NCBI RefSeq assembly: GCF_021261315.1
Contig: NZ_JAJSAX010000010.1
Location: 50,937-114,936 of the forward strand
Source: Epilithonimonas sp. JDS
Lineage (GTDB): Bacteria; Bacteroidota; Bacteroidia; Flavobacteriales; Weeksellaceae
Direction: 5' to 3'
DNA length: 64,000 bases
Below the pieces are notes generated by a model that was not told the origin of the DNA, did not search any database, and worked only from the letters and a program-made list of their open reading frames with translations. Both the position numbers and the translations under genes were made by a program. Below are positions 18,104 to 27,316 of the stretch, in pieces. Every line of letters begins with the position of its first letter. The stretch's first letter is position 1.

Positions 18104-18607
18104 ATGAAATTTTCAGAAATACTTCTACAAAAAATCAGCTATTATTTGAGAGATAGAAATGAGAAAATCTCTATTGCCGAAAGCGTCACCTCAGGATGTC
18201 TGCAGCTTGCCTTTTCGAAAATGCCCAGTGCGGAACAATTTTTTGAAGGAGGATTGACCGTCTATACTATCGATCAAAAAGTCAAGCAGCTAAATATTGA
18301 CTATAATGAGGCAAAGGCTGTGAATTGTGTTTCCAAAAATTTGACGGAGGTTATGGCTCTTAATGTCGCAAAACTGTATGGAACTGAATGGTCTATTGCC
18401 ACTACGGGATATTCAACACCGATACCGGAATCCGGAAACGATCTCTTTGCCTTTTATGCATTAAGTTATAAGGGAGAAGTTATAGTGTCGGATCGCATCG
18501 ATCTGCACCCCTTAACAAAACCTTTGGATGCTCAGAATTATTTTGCCGAGTGCGCATTAAGCTGCCTGACCAGCGAAATTAAACGACACTTACCTAAAGC
18601 ACATTAA
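18104..18607 (+). CDS. CinA C-terminal-type protein (NMN amidohydrolase-like)
   Basis: 167 residues, the size of stand-alone CinA C-terminal (PncC) domains. Visible blocks are KISIAESVTSGCLQLAFSK, FFEGGLTVYTIDQKVKQLNI and WSIATTGYSTPIPESGND, the last carrying the conserved ATTGxxxP-like loop. PncC enzymes deamidate nicotinamide mononucleotide in NAD recycling. Flavobacterial short forms are sometimes catalytically divergent, so activity is not guaranteed. No membrane or export signal is present. Confidence 0.85.
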   Translation: MKFSEILLQKISYYLRDRNEKISIAESVTSGCLQLAFSKMPSAEQFFEGGLTVYTIDQKVKQLNIDYNEAKAVNCVSKNLTEVMALNVAKLYGTEWSIATTGYSTPIPESGNDLFAFYALSYKGEVIVSDRIDLHPLTKPLDAQNYFAECALSCLTSEIKRHLPKAH

Positions 18608-18698
18608 TAAGCATAATGTTAAATATAGATTAAGGATATGGTATTTTAAAACTACCAAGTATAAACTAGATTTAAAACATACTATAATACATAAAGTA

Positions 18699-19223
18699 AT
18701 GTCTAAAAATACACTACTTCTGCTACTGCTTAGTTCATTTTCTTATGGCCAAAGCTTTAGCCAGCTTATGGCCTATTCTGGGTTTTATAATAAAAACATA
18801 GATTCATTCATCAACTATATGAACAATCCACCTGCTGTCATTTCCTCAAACGCCGGCATTCAGCAAATGGTCTACGAAATGGATGGTTTTCAGATTGGTA
18901 TTGAAGAACATCCTTCCAATAACGGCAAGATCGGCGAAATGTTTATATTTCAGATTGAGGCAAAAGATGCACATTCGGACTGGCTAAGAATTCACGGACG
19001 AATCAGCAATGACAGATCGTTCAAATTTATCAAAGGAATGTATGATGACAAGTACATAAAACACAATGAACTTGCGTTGGATCGTTTACTAGTACTTTTG
19101 GACACAAACAATAACAAGCACAATGTAAGATATGCGGTCAGATATAAAAAAGATCTTGCCTATTATACATTATCAGTCATCGACAGTAATATGGTATTAA
19201 CAATTGATGACAAAAACCACTAA
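18699..19223 (+). CDS. Secreted hypothetical protein
   Basis: 174 residues. A signal peptide (MSKNTLLLLLLSSFSYGQ) is followed by a compact alpha/beta sequence with no motif I recognise. Phrases such as IGEMFIFQIEAKDAHSDWLR and VRYAVRYKKDLAYYTLSV suggest mixed strands. It is probably periplasmic or secreted by Sec only, since it lacks a T9SS C-terminal domain. It is convergent with the small membrane protein gene at 19293. Confidence 0.65.
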   Translation: MSKNTLLLLLLSSFSYGQSFSQLMAYSGFYNKNIDSFINYMNNPPAVISSNAGIQQMVYEMDGFQIGIEEHPSNNGKIGEMFIFQIEAKDAHSDWLRIHGRISNDRSFKFIKGMYDDKYIKHNELALDRLLVLLDTNNNKHNVRYAVRYKKDLAYYTLSVIDSNMVLTIDDKNH

Positions 19224-19292
19224 ATCGTTTCCATCTACGATAAAATCTCATATAAAAATAATAACCCTATTGTTCTACGCACACTCCTAATT

Positions 19293-19544
19293 TTAAGACA
19301 ATCTTCTGATCTTAACCTCCTGCTTGATCTTTCCATAACTGAAAATATTAGCTATGATAATTAAGAGAAAGGGGATTGGAATCAATGTGTAGTATCCAAA
19401 TCCTTTGGTGAACGTGAAATAATTGCAAACAATTACAAGCAGTACAAAAAATACCATAAACCCAATAAATTGGTTTTTTGCCCTTTTAAGGGTTATAAGC
19501 AATGCATCATTGGATAATTTCGAAAGGTTTTCTGATTTTTTCAT
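19293..19544 (-). CDS. Small two-helix membrane protein
   Basis: 83 residues. A charged N-terminal 28 residues is followed by two predicted membrane helices (IGFMVFFVLLVIVCNYFTF and YYTLIPIPFLLIIIANIFSY), with a basic C-terminus (KIKQEVKIRRLS). This is a common flavobacterial small membrane protein layout with no known function. It is transcribed alone. Confidence 0.65.
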   Translation of the reverse strand: MKKSENLSKLSNDALLITLKRAKNQFIGFMVFFVLLVIVCNYFTFTKGFGYYTLIPIPFLLIIIANIFSYGKIKQEVKIRRLS

Positions 19545-19689
19545 TTTATGATGTTTTCGTTAGAGAATGCAATTTGAATTCCAAATTTACCTTGAAAAAT
19601 TTCCTCTCAGGTTCTACTGAACTGCCAAGTTTAACGAGGATGATATAACCGAATACAAAAAACTTTTATCAAAGTTAATCTTCATTAAT

Positions 19690-19718
19690 TTGATTATAAA
19701 AAGGATATTGTATCTTTA
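19690..19718 (+). promoter_or_regulatory. Promoter of the TPR histidine kinase operon
   Basis: TTG (19690-19692), 18 nt, then TATCTTTA (19711-19718), one base off TAnnTTTG. Transcription would begin about 10 nt before the GTG start at 19736, giving a very short leader. Confidence 0.5.
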
Positions 19719-19735
19719 ATTTAAAATATTATTGG

Positions 19736-21715
19736 GTGATTCATTATATTAAGTTGATCATTCTTTTCATTCTCCCTTTGAATCTGCTGTCTGCGCAGAC
19801 TCCGCAAAGTAGTAAAATGAAGTCGACAACTACAAAAACACTTTCGAAAGGAGAATTAGCGGAACATCAATTTAGATCAAAAACCCTACAGGACACAGCA
19901 AAAATTAATATTTTACGGAAAATCTGCAGAGAATATATCGATGTCGATAATCAGAAATTACAGAAATATGCTACTTCTATGCTGCAGATTTCTGAAAAAA
20001 TCAACGACCAATCCGGAAAAGCTGATGCCTACAATTTTCTTGGCGTAGTGGAAGATATTAATGCCCATTACATAAAAGCACTGGAATTTTACAAAAAATC
20101 ACTGCAACTAGCCAAACCGGCAAAAAAAACGAAATTAATAGCAAGTGTGTCTAATAATATCGGTTTGCTGGAATGGAAATCTGGAAATTACAAAGAATCG
20201 CTGTCAACATTTTTCTATGCACTAAGATATGCGGAATCTATTGGTTCAGATAAAATTCAGGGAAATATAAGCAGTAATATTGGGCTTGTTTATCAGGATA
20301 TTAACCGACCTCATGAAGCGCTGATATGGCAGAAAAAAGCATTGGCTTTCAGGATGAAAGATAAAAATGAGTATAACCTCGCCAGCAACTACAACAATCT
20401 GGCAAATGCGTACTCGATTGTTAACAAACACGATTCTGTATTTTTTTATCACCAAAAAGCCATTGATTTACAGACGGAAATAGAAGATAACTACGGTTTG
20501 GGAATAAGTTATTTAAACGCCGGCATTGAGTATAAAAATATTAAAAATTATAGTAAGGCACTTTGGTACTATGAGAAAAGCAAGGCTATACGTGAGGAAA
20601 TAAAGGACAGTTTGGGTCTTAGTTTTACCTATATGAATTTGGCAGAAACTTACAAATTAACTGGTAAACTAAGCAAGGCGATCATTTTTGGAGAAAAAGC
20701 ACTGGCTGTTTCAAAAAATATAAAATCAAATGACCGGATTGCGGAGAGCAGTAAAAGCTTGGCAGACAGTTATAAATTATCAGGAAATTTGGGTAGAGCA
20801 ATAGAATTGCAACAACAGTACACCACTTATCAGGATAAAATATTTAATGATGAAATGATCGATAAAGTCGCTTTTTTAAACATTAGATATGAAACTGAGA
20901 AAAAGGAAAAGGAGCTCAGCTTAACGAAACTCAAAGTGTCTAAAGAAGTTTTGGCATCAAAGCAGAAAAATATCTGGCTGATTGTTTTGGCAGGTTTCTT
21001 CATTGTGGGTTTACTTATATTTAGAAATCTCGCTATAAAATCCCGGCTGAACCAAAAACAGTTAGCACTAGAAAATGATTTGCTTCAGGAACAGAATATT
21101 TCAAAAGCACAACAACAGAGGCTTGAAATATCGCGGGATCTTCACGACAGCGTTGGTTCCCAGCTGACGTTGATGAGCTCTACTTTGGACAGTCTGAAAA
21201 ATTCAGAAAAAGATCCTGTAAAATCGAAAGAAAAGATTTCTTCTCTATCATCTTTTGTGGATCTTTCGATATCTGAATTGAGAAATACCTTATGGATACT
21301 GAATGCAGATGAAGTTTTTCTGGAAGATCTTCATCTTAAAATTCTGAATTTTATCAATAATGCTTCTGAAGCGAAAGAGGATATTAAATTTAATTACCAA
21401 TTTGATATTCAAGAAAATGTAAAAATCGAATCTAAAATCGCCGCCAATATTTTCAGAATTTTGCAGGAGATACTCAACAATTCTTTGAAACACAGTGATG
21501 CCAGGTTAATTGATATTCGAATTAATCAGAATCTGAATAATTTAAAAATGATTATTTCTGACAACGGAAAAGGTTTTGATTTTGAAATGGAAAAAGACAG
21601 TTCATTCGGACTTTCCAATATTAACAAAAGAACAGATGAACTTTCTGGAACACTCGAGTTGGAAACTTCGCCTGGAAACGGCACAAAATATACTATTGTA
21701 ACACTTTTGAAATGA
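19736..21715 (+). CDS. TPR-containing sensor histidine kinase (NarX/LiaS class)
   Basis: 659 residues from a GTG start, chosen because the next residues form a signal peptide (IHYIKLIILFILPLNLLSAQ). TPR repeats fill about residues 80-390, one membrane helix lies near 415-435 (NIWLIVLAGFFIVGLLIF), then a HisKA_3 dimerisation domain with RLEISRDLHDSVGSQL (phospho-accepting H470) and an HATPase domain with EILNNSLKHSD and ISDNGKGFDF. The TPR part faces the periplasm. The gene overlaps the response regulator by 4 nt, so the two form a two-component system. The signal sensed is unknown. Confidence 0.93.
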   Translation: MIHYIKLIILFILPLNLLSAQTPQSSKMKSTTTKTLSKGELAEHQFRSKTLQDTAKINILRKICREYIDVDNQKLQKYATSMLQISEKINDQSGKADAYNFLGVVEDINAHYIKALEFYKKSLQLAKPAKKTKLIASVSNNIGLLEWKSGNYKESLSTFFYALRYAESIGSDKIQGNISSNIGLVYQDINRPHEALIWQKKALAFRMKDKNEYNLASNYNNLANAYSIVNKHDSVFFYHQKAIDLQTEIEDNYGLGISYLNAGIEYKNIKNYSKALWYYEKSKAIREEIKDSLGLSFTYMNLAETYKLTGKLSKAIIFGEKALAVSKNIKSNDRIAESSKSLADSYKLSGNLGRAIELQQQYTTYQDKIFNDEMIDKVAFLNIRYETEKKEKELSLTKLKVSKEVLASKQKNIWLIVLAGFFIVGLLIFRNLAIKSRLNQKQLALENDLLQEQNISKAQQQRLEISRDLHDSVGSQLTLMSSTLDSLKNSEKDPVKSKEKISSLSSFVDLSISELRNTLWILNADEVFLEDLHLKILNFINNASEAKEDIKFNYQFDIQENVKIESKIAANIFRILQEILNNSLKHSDARLIDIRINQNLNNLKMIISDNGKGFDFEMEKDSSFGLSNINKRTDELSGTLELETSPGNGTKYTIVTLLK

Positions 21716-22362
21716 TAAAAATCGCCATTGTAGAAGATAATAAAGTTGCCTTGAAATCTTTAAAAGAAAAAATTTCGCTATATCCTGATGTTTCAATAGT
21801 TACAACCGCTGAAAATGGAAAGTCAGGCATCGAAAAAATTGTGCAGAACAGCAATGCAGATTTGATTTTTATGGATATTGAAATGCCTGTAATGAACGGT
21901 ATTGATGCAACATTCCTGATCAAACAGAAATTTCCTGAAACCAAGATTGTGATGATCACAGTGTATGACGATGACGACCACATTTTCAGTGCGATTCAGG
22001 CCGGTGCTGACAGTTATATTTTAAAGGATACAAAAGCCGAAAAAATTTATGAAACCATTATCGATACAATGGCTGGCGGCGCGGTAATGTCTCCATCGAT
22101 TGCCGTAAAAACTTTAAAATTACTCAGGAAAGGCAACGACACTGTACAGCCTCAAAGCAAAACGGCAGAAAATCTGCTTTCGTCAAGAGAAAGCGAAATT
22201 TTAGAATATCTTAGCAAAGGTTTAACTAATAAAGTGATTTCAGAACAGCTTTTTATTTCGCCTTTTACCGTGAAAAGACATATTGAAAATATATATCAGA
22301 AACTTCAGGCTCATAATCGCACTGAGTTGCTTATGAAAGCACGTGATCAGAATCTTTTTTAG
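21712..22362 (+). CDS. NarL/LuxR-type response regulator
   Basis: 216 residues. The receiver domain has the acidic pocket at IVEDN, the phospho-acceptor D55 in LIFMDIEMPVMNG, and the K of YILKDTKAEK. The C-terminal LuxR helix-turn-helix reads LSSRESEILEYLSKGLTNK and continues with FTVKRHIENIYQKL. It is translationally coupled to the histidine kinase and is its obvious partner. The co-directional secreted-protein genes that start 195 nt later are candidate targets; that is inference. Confidence 0.95.
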   Translation: MIKIAIVEDNKVALKSLKEKISLYPDVSIVTTAENGKSGIEKIVQNSNADLIFMDIEMPVMNGIDATFLIKQKFPETKIVMITVYDDDDHIFSAIQAGADSYILKDTKAEKIYETIIDTMAGGAVMSPSIAVKTLKLLRKGNDTVQPQSKTAENLLSSRESEILEYLSKGLTNKVISEQLFISPFTVKRHIENIYQKLQAHNRTELLMKARDQNLF

Positions 22363-22431
22363 ATCTTTTACCTTATTTTTAATGTAAATATTAAATCCAG
22401 CTTAATTTTTCATATTTCATTCTGAAATAAA

Positions 22432-22451
22432 AATGGGCTGAACAGCCCATT
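22432..22451. terminator. Hairpin after the response regulator
   Basis: AATGGGCT (22432-22439) pairs with AGCCCATT (22444-22451) over a 4-nt loop. The plus-strand tail is not T-rich, so it may terminate partially or protect the mRNA end, and thus partly separate the two-component genes from the next cluster. Confidence 0.5.
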
Positions 22452-22557
22452 GCCCAAAAATGCTGTTCCAAATATCTTTGTAATAGGATGATATGAGACC
22501 GGAAAACAAGATTAGTTCTGATTAATTTTCCAGTCTCAGAATCTTAAATCAGAGATT

Positions 22558-23232
22558 ATGGGAAAAATATTTAAATTAGTTTTTTTAGGACTATTTTTGA
22601 GCGGAATCTGTGCCTCAGGTCAGCAAATATTGTCTCAGGAAGCTATTGCCGCATCCCGACAAAATAATTATCAGCCCGCTCTGCAGGAATTGACTAAAGT
22701 CATCGAAACCAATCCGAAAAATGAAGCTGCTCTGACCCAGCGCGCCAATGTATTAATCAGGCTCAAAAGATTTGATGAAGCTTTGATTGATGCTGAAAAA
22801 GCATTTATAATTAATCCTCAAAATCAAGATGCAAGTTTCCTCGCCGCAACATCATTGATATCAAAGGAACAGAATATTCAGGCTTTGCAGTACCTCGATG
22901 CTTCACTGAAAATAAAACCGGATTTTTATCAAGCCTTGCAGTTCCGAGGAAAACTTCATGCTAAAATGAATTCTGCAGACCTCGCCATTCCTGATCTTGA
23001 CAAGGCAATTTCCCAAAATCCCAAAGATCTTGAAGCCTATCTGTACCGAGGAAGAATGCGTACCAGAAAAATAAAATTCGTAGATGCGATGAACGATTTT
23101 CTATTCATCATCAACAATGCGCCTGCAGATTCTCCATTAAAAGATTTAGCCAAAACAGATTTCGAAAAAGCCCATGCGGAATATGAAGAATATGAAAAAG
23201 CAGGTGGCGCATTTTTCAGACTTTCCCAATAG
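22558..23232 (+). CDS. Exported TPR protein
   Basis: 224 residues. A signal peptide ends near GICASGQQ, and four to five TPR repeats follow (for example PALQELTKVIETNPKNEAAL and FDEALIDAEKAFIINPQNQD). TPR folds bind peptides or protein partners; here it acts outside the cytoplasm. It opens a run of seven co-directional genes with gaps of 2-41 nt or a small overlap, so it is probably the first gene of an operon. No enzymatic motif is present. Confidence 0.85.
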   Translation: MGKIFKLVFLGLFLSGICASGQQILSQEAIAASRQNNYQPALQELTKVIETNPKNEAALTQRANVLIRLKRFDEALIDAEKAFIINPQNQDASFLAATSLISKEQNIQALQYLDASLKIKPDFYQALQFRGKLHAKMNSADLAIPDLDKAISQNPKDLEAYLYRGRMRTRKIKFVDAMNDFLFIINNAPADSPLKDLAKTDFEKAHAEYEEYEKAGGAFFRLSQ

Positions 23233-23270
23233 AAAACACAGAAGTATTTTCATTTTAAAAACGACCAATC

Positions 23271-24335
23271 ATGAAATCATCCCGAATAATATTTGCCGAA
23301 TTTGTCCTGTTTAAACAATTATCAGTTTTAAAGTGTTTTTTGATTGTTGCATTTACAATTGCAGCCATCGGAACTTTTAATTCTCAACAGAAAGATCCTG
23401 ATTATATAAAACTTACTAAAATCAGTTATACAACAGGAGACATTGAGGAAGCCAATCGTCTGCTGACAATTCTTGAAAAGAAATATCCTGAAAACGGCTA
23501 TATTTTAGCAGAACGCGGAGGATGGCAAATGTATGGAGATAACGACGTCAATGCTGCGCTGGTAACACTTTCCAAGGCTATAAAGTTGTTGCCTGACGAC
23601 ACTAATATTCTTACACTTCGGGGAATTGTATTTTACAGAAAAGGTTTGGTTGAAAAAGCCGTTGAAGATCAGAAAGCCGCTTTACTGATCAATCCTGAAC
23701 CTATTCAGTTTTACATTAAACTCGGCGGTTATCACTATGCTTTGGGAGATTATGATGCTGCATTATCTGTATTTTTAAAAGGAGTGGAAAAACATCCATC
23801 GCAGGCAGAAATGTACAAGGAAGCTTTTGCAGCTTATGCAAAACTCAACAATGTTAACGGGGCGAGAGACCTTTTCAACAGAGGCATCCTTGTTAAAAAT
23901 ATGGACACTGGTTTTCTGCGCTGCTACTTTGGGAATTTCTATATGAGATTGCAGATGTACAAAGAAGCTTCCGAACAATATCAATTGGCTTACGATGTGC
24001 CCGAACCGCATATGTATTCTGATGATTACAACAATGCCGCAATTTCATTTATGAAGATTGGCAATTTAAATAAGGCGCTTTCATTGATCAGTATTGCCTG
24101 CGAAAAAGATCCTTCAAAACCGGAATATTTTACCAACAAAGCAGATATCGCAATGAATTTAAAAGACTATGAAACGGTAATTTCTTCGGCGACTAAGGCG
24201 ATTGCTGCAGATGAAAATAATGCTCTTGCACATATGTATATGGCAATTGGCTTCAAATGGGGCCGCAACGATACAGCAAAAGCAGAATGGTATGAGAACA
24301 GAGCCAATGCGCTCGACGCCGCATCTAAAAAATAG
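23271..24335 (+). CDS. Exported TPR-repeat protein
   Basis: 354 residues. The N-terminal hydrophobic segment (LKCFLIVAFTIAAIGTF) starts about 20 residues in, so it is a long signal or anchor. About eight TPR units follow, such as NAALVTLSKAIKLLPDDTNI and YDAALSVFLKGVEKHPSQAE. It is probably a periplasmic scaffold. It lies 38 nt after the first TPR gene and 2 nt before the next. It could equally be an inner-membrane-anchored protein. Confidence 0.85.
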   Translation: MKSSRIIFAEFVLFKQLSVLKCFLIVAFTIAAIGTFNSQQKDPDYIKLTKISYTTGDIEEANRLLTILEKKYPENGYILAERGGWQMYGDNDVNAALVTLSKAIKLLPDDTNILTLRGIVFYRKGLVEKAVEDQKAALLINPEPIQFYIKLGGYHYALGDYDAALSVFLKGVEKHPSQAEMYKEAFAAYAKLNNVNGARDLFNRGILVKNMDTGFLRCYFGNFYMRLQMYKEASEQYQLAYDVPEPHMYSDDYNNAAISFMKIGNLNKALSLISIACEKDPSKPEYFTNKADIAMNLKDYETVISSATKAIAADENNALAHMYMAIGFKWGRNDTAKAEWYENRANALDAASKK

Positions 24336-24337
24336 AA

Positions 24338-25513
24338 ATGATGAAAAGAAAATCAATTACATTTCTGATGTTTTTACTGATCAGCAGTATTGTGTTTTCG
24401 CAAATACAGACGAGTGTTTCGCTCGACCGCTGGAAAAATAAAAAAGGAACCTTCATTTTATGGTACGGAAACGGCGGAAAAGCGAGTGAGTATGCAGCTT
24501 TTACCGTGAAATTTGATGATTCGTACGAGGAGTTTCAGGTGGCACAGGAGTTAAAAAAGAAAGCTTATAAATCTTCAAAATACATTACCTACGAATTTCT
24601 TGAAAATTACGACTGCAACCAGACTTACGGCTATCTCGCGAGATCCCTCAATTTGAGTCTGCGTGATGTGAAAGATCTGAGAAACGGAAATTGTGCAGAC
24701 GTGAATTACAGTTTTGTAAAGAGCGCTGAAGATGGTCCTGTTTTCACGCCGGAGAATAAATCTAAGATGTCGCCGTATGTAGAACAGGAAGAAAAATCAC
24801 TCATTGCACAGGGCTGGAAGAAAATTTATGAAGACTATCAAACCGCAGCATGCGCAGCTGAAATAAGATTTTTGCCCGGACATTCCTACACAGCAATAGG
24901 AGCGGTGACTTCCACTAAATCAGGTATATTTCCGATGTTGGCAGCTTACAATGGTGATAACCGGTTGGGTGACATCAGAAAAAATATTGAAAATAATTTG
25001 GCAACTCTCGGGGTTTATGATTTAAAAGAGGATATATCAGTTCTAAAAGGAACTTATTTCATAGATGCTTCCGGTGAGCCTGTTTCCGGTGCCTGTCTGC
25101 TTGTTTTTGAAAGACCTTTTGATTTTAAAAGAAGTTTCTACAGTCTTCTGGAAGCAAGACATACAGGATTTAAAGAGTACAAAGGCATGAAAGGCAATAT
25201 CACAGAAAATAACGAACAGATTTATTACAGCAACGATGCGTTGGGTTATCAGGAAGCCAAAATTCTGGAATCAAGTGCCACTGATGAATACATCATCGTC
25301 TTAGATTCCGACAATCCGAAAACACTGCTTTTTTTAGACAATCTTGATTTGGTGATGAAAGAACTTCCGGCACTCGGTTTTACCAGTAAAGATTATAAAA
25401 ATAATGCCGGCGGAGATGTGACAGAGTTCAAAAAAAATGGTGAAAATGTGATGATGATCGCAAGCTATCCTGCCAAAAACACGGCCTACTTCTATATTTT
25501 TAAAAAGAAATAA
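24338..25513 (+). CDS. Exported two-domain protein of unknown function (domains A and B)
   Basis: 391 residues with a signal peptide ending near SIVFSQ. Domain A (about residues 25-125) begins VSLDRWKNKKGTFILWYG and ends KDLRNGNCADV. Domain B (about 145-391) begins SLIAQGWKKIYEDYQ and contains FDFKRSFYSLLEARHTGFKE and LPALGFTSKDYKNNAGGDV. Domain A recurs at the C-terminus of the protein at 26459 and domain B forms most of the protein at 25551, so this gene looks like the fused form. I recognise neither domain. Paired Cys at the end of domain A may form a disulfide. It lies in the exported-protein operon. Confidence 0.8.
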   Translation: MMKRKSITFLMFLLISSIVFSQIQTSVSLDRWKNKKGTFILWYGNGGKASEYAAFTVKFDDSYEEFQVAQELKKKAYKSSKYITYEFLENYDCNQTYGYLARSLNLSLRDVKDLRNGNCADVNYSFVKSAEDGPVFTPENKSKMSPYVEQEEKSLIAQGWKKIYEDYQTAACAAEIRFLPGHSYTAIGAVTSTKSGIFPMLAAYNGDNRLGDIRKNIENNLATLGVYDLKEDISVLKGTYFIDASGEPVSGACLLVFERPFDFKRSFYSLLEARHTGFKEYKGMKGNITENNEQIYYSNDALGYQEAKILESSATDEYIIVLDSDNPKTLLFLDNLDLVMKELPALGFTSKDYKNNAGGDVTEFKKNGENVMMIASYPAKNTAYFYIFKKK

Positions 25514-25550
25514 AATCAGAAAATATTTATTAAAATAAAACTAAACGGTC

Positions 25551-26417
25551 ATGATCAAGAAATTTTTTACCATAGCAATCGTTGCATGCTCTCTCACCGC
25601 TGTACAAGCTCAGAAAACCAGCACTGCAACATCAAAACAGTCGAAAACCAGCACAACTTCAGATGCAAAACAAGCCATTTTTGAAAGAGAAAAAGCTTTA
25701 CTTGGAGACGGCTGGACGAAAGTATATGAAAGCTACAAAGCCGAACCGGTCGCCGTTGAAGTTAATTTCAAACAAGGATTTGCGTACACAGCTTTGGGTG
25801 CGGTAAAAGCGAAAGAGAGCAAAGGTCAGAATGCGATGCTCATTATCAAAGATGGAAGCAATACTTATGCGGGAACTCAGGGAAAAGTGTCTGAGAACTA
25901 CGCCATACTGGAAACCGATGATTTTCAGCCATCATCAGGCGTGACAAAAGCAACGGTAGGTGTAGGCTTAAATGAAGGTAATGTAGCAGACGCCGGATTG
26001 GTTATTTTAGAAAAAACAATCGACTTTAAAAGAGATTTTTATCGATTATTGGATGAGAGAGCTACCGGTTTTAAAAACTTAAAAGGAACCATTAGCGGAA
26101 AAAATGATTCCGGCTTTATGACCTACAACAGTACAATTGGTTTAGGATATTTTAAAAATAAAATCAATGAAACCGCCGAAGCCTACGAATATGTTTTGGA
26201 AATGGACATGACCGACCCCGAAACGATGACGTTCCTAAATAACCTCATCCCTGTTTTACAGGAGCTTCCGGCAAAAGGTTACACGCCATCTGAATACAAA
26301 AACAAAGTAGGAAACGACGTTACAAAATTTACCAAAGATGGTGAAGATGCAATGATGCTGATTAGCAACCTGAATACAAACACGATGTATTTTGAGATTG
26401 CTAAGAAGAAGAAGTAA
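25551..26417 (+). CDS. Exported protein, stand-alone domain B
   Basis: 288 residues. Signal peptide to about AVQAQ, a Thr/Ser/Lys linker, then domain B from ALLGDGWTKVYESYKAEP to the end. It aligns along its length with residues 145-391 of the preceding protein: FDFKRDFYRLLDERATGFKN and LPAKGYTPSEYKNKVGNDV match FDFKRSFYSLLEARHTGFKE and LPALGFTSKDYKNNAGGDV. The two are paralogues, most likely from a local duplication. No known family is recognised. It is probably periplasmic. Confidence 0.8.
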   Translation: MIKKFFTIAIVACSLTAVQAQKTSTATSKQSKTSTTSDAKQAIFEREKALLGDGWTKVYESYKAEPVAVEVNFKQGFAYTALGAVKAKESKGQNAMLIIKDGSNTYAGTQGKVSENYAILETDDFQPSSGVTKATVGVGLNEGNVADAGLVILEKTIDFKRDFYRLLDERATGFKNLKGTISGKNDSGFMTYNSTIGLGYFKNKINETAEAYEYVLEMDMTDPETMTFLNNLIPVLQELPAKGYTPSEYKNKVGNDVTKFTKDGEDAMMLISNLNTNTMYFEIAKKKK

Positions 26418-26458
26418 TCGGCTGTTTTTTTAATTTTTAAGTGAAATTTTAAAATGTA

Positions 26459-27316
26459 ATGATGAAAAAATATTTAGTAATCCCATTCGTGTTTATTCAG
26501 CTCATTTTTTTTGGGCAGACCAAGATCATTCCTGATGCAGCTAATCGAAGAGATCATCCCGTGGAACTGCGGGCTGCTTTATGGGATATCAACGACGGTT
26601 ACAAAACCCGTCTGAAACCTCAAGACAGGAATTTTAAGGATCCAGAATTCAAAAAAATAAAGTACAGTCCGGAGCAATTGGATAGAATAATCTATTTATT
26701 AAAAAACGATGTGGTTCCTTCAGGTCTTAGAAAAGGCAGTCACGAAGAAAACAGAGCGCTGATGCCATATTATAAAAGTTATTGGGTGGGAAATCTGAAA
26801 ATCGACGGCAATTTTTACTGTGTTATTTACATTCCGAAAAAAGAAAATATGCATATGCCTGCTGAATATATTCCCGAAACTGATGAAGGAACTTTCGTAA
26901 GCGTTTATGTAAGTGTTCCGAAATTTGCAGGAATCAAACTGGCAGGGACTAAACCGCCTTCTCCGGAAGCTTTGGCGAAAGCTCAGAACGGGAATGTCAC
27001 TTTTTCATACGCCAATCTCAGCCGTTGGAATAATACGGAGGGTATGGTTATTTTCTGGTTTGGAACATCAGCATCTGCCACTTCATACAAAGCATATTCG
27101 GTGAAATTTGGAAATACAGTTTCAGAGGAAACGGTTGTTCAGAATTTAAAGTCCAAATACATTTCAGACAGCGGCTATGTGGGATATTCTTTTAATCAGG
27201 GATCAAAATGCAGTGATTTATACAGCGACATTGCAAGAAAAATGAAGATTAGTCTTGAAAGTGCCAGGGATCTCAGATTGGGAAGCTGTTCAGACAATGT
27301 GATAAATTTTGAGTGA
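26459..27316 (+). CDS. Exported protein with C-terminal domain A
   Basis: 285 residues. The signal peptide ends near IFFGQ. A unique N-terminal domain (about 25-175, with RRDHPVELRAALWDINDGYK and LMPYYKSYWVGNLKIDGNFY) is followed by domain A (about 180-285), NLSRWNNTEGMVIFWFG to DLRLGSC, paralogous to the N-terminal half of the protein at 24338. The stop codon overlaps the next ATG (TGATG), indicating translational coupling with the MORN gene. The function is unknown. Confidence 0.8.
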   Translation: MMKKYLVIPFVFIQLIFFGQTKIIPDAANRRDHPVELRAALWDINDGYKTRLKPQDRNFKDPEFKKIKYSPEQLDRIIYLLKNDVVPSGLRKGSHEENRALMPYYKSYWVGNLKIDGNFYCVIYIPKKENMHMPAEYIPETDEGTFVSVYVSVPKFAGIKLAGTKPPSPEALAKAQNGNVTFSYANLSRWNNTEGMVIFWFGTSASATSYKAYSVKFGNTVSEETVVQNLKSKYISDSGYVGYSFNQGSKCSDLYSDIARKMKISLESARDLRLGSCSDNVINFE

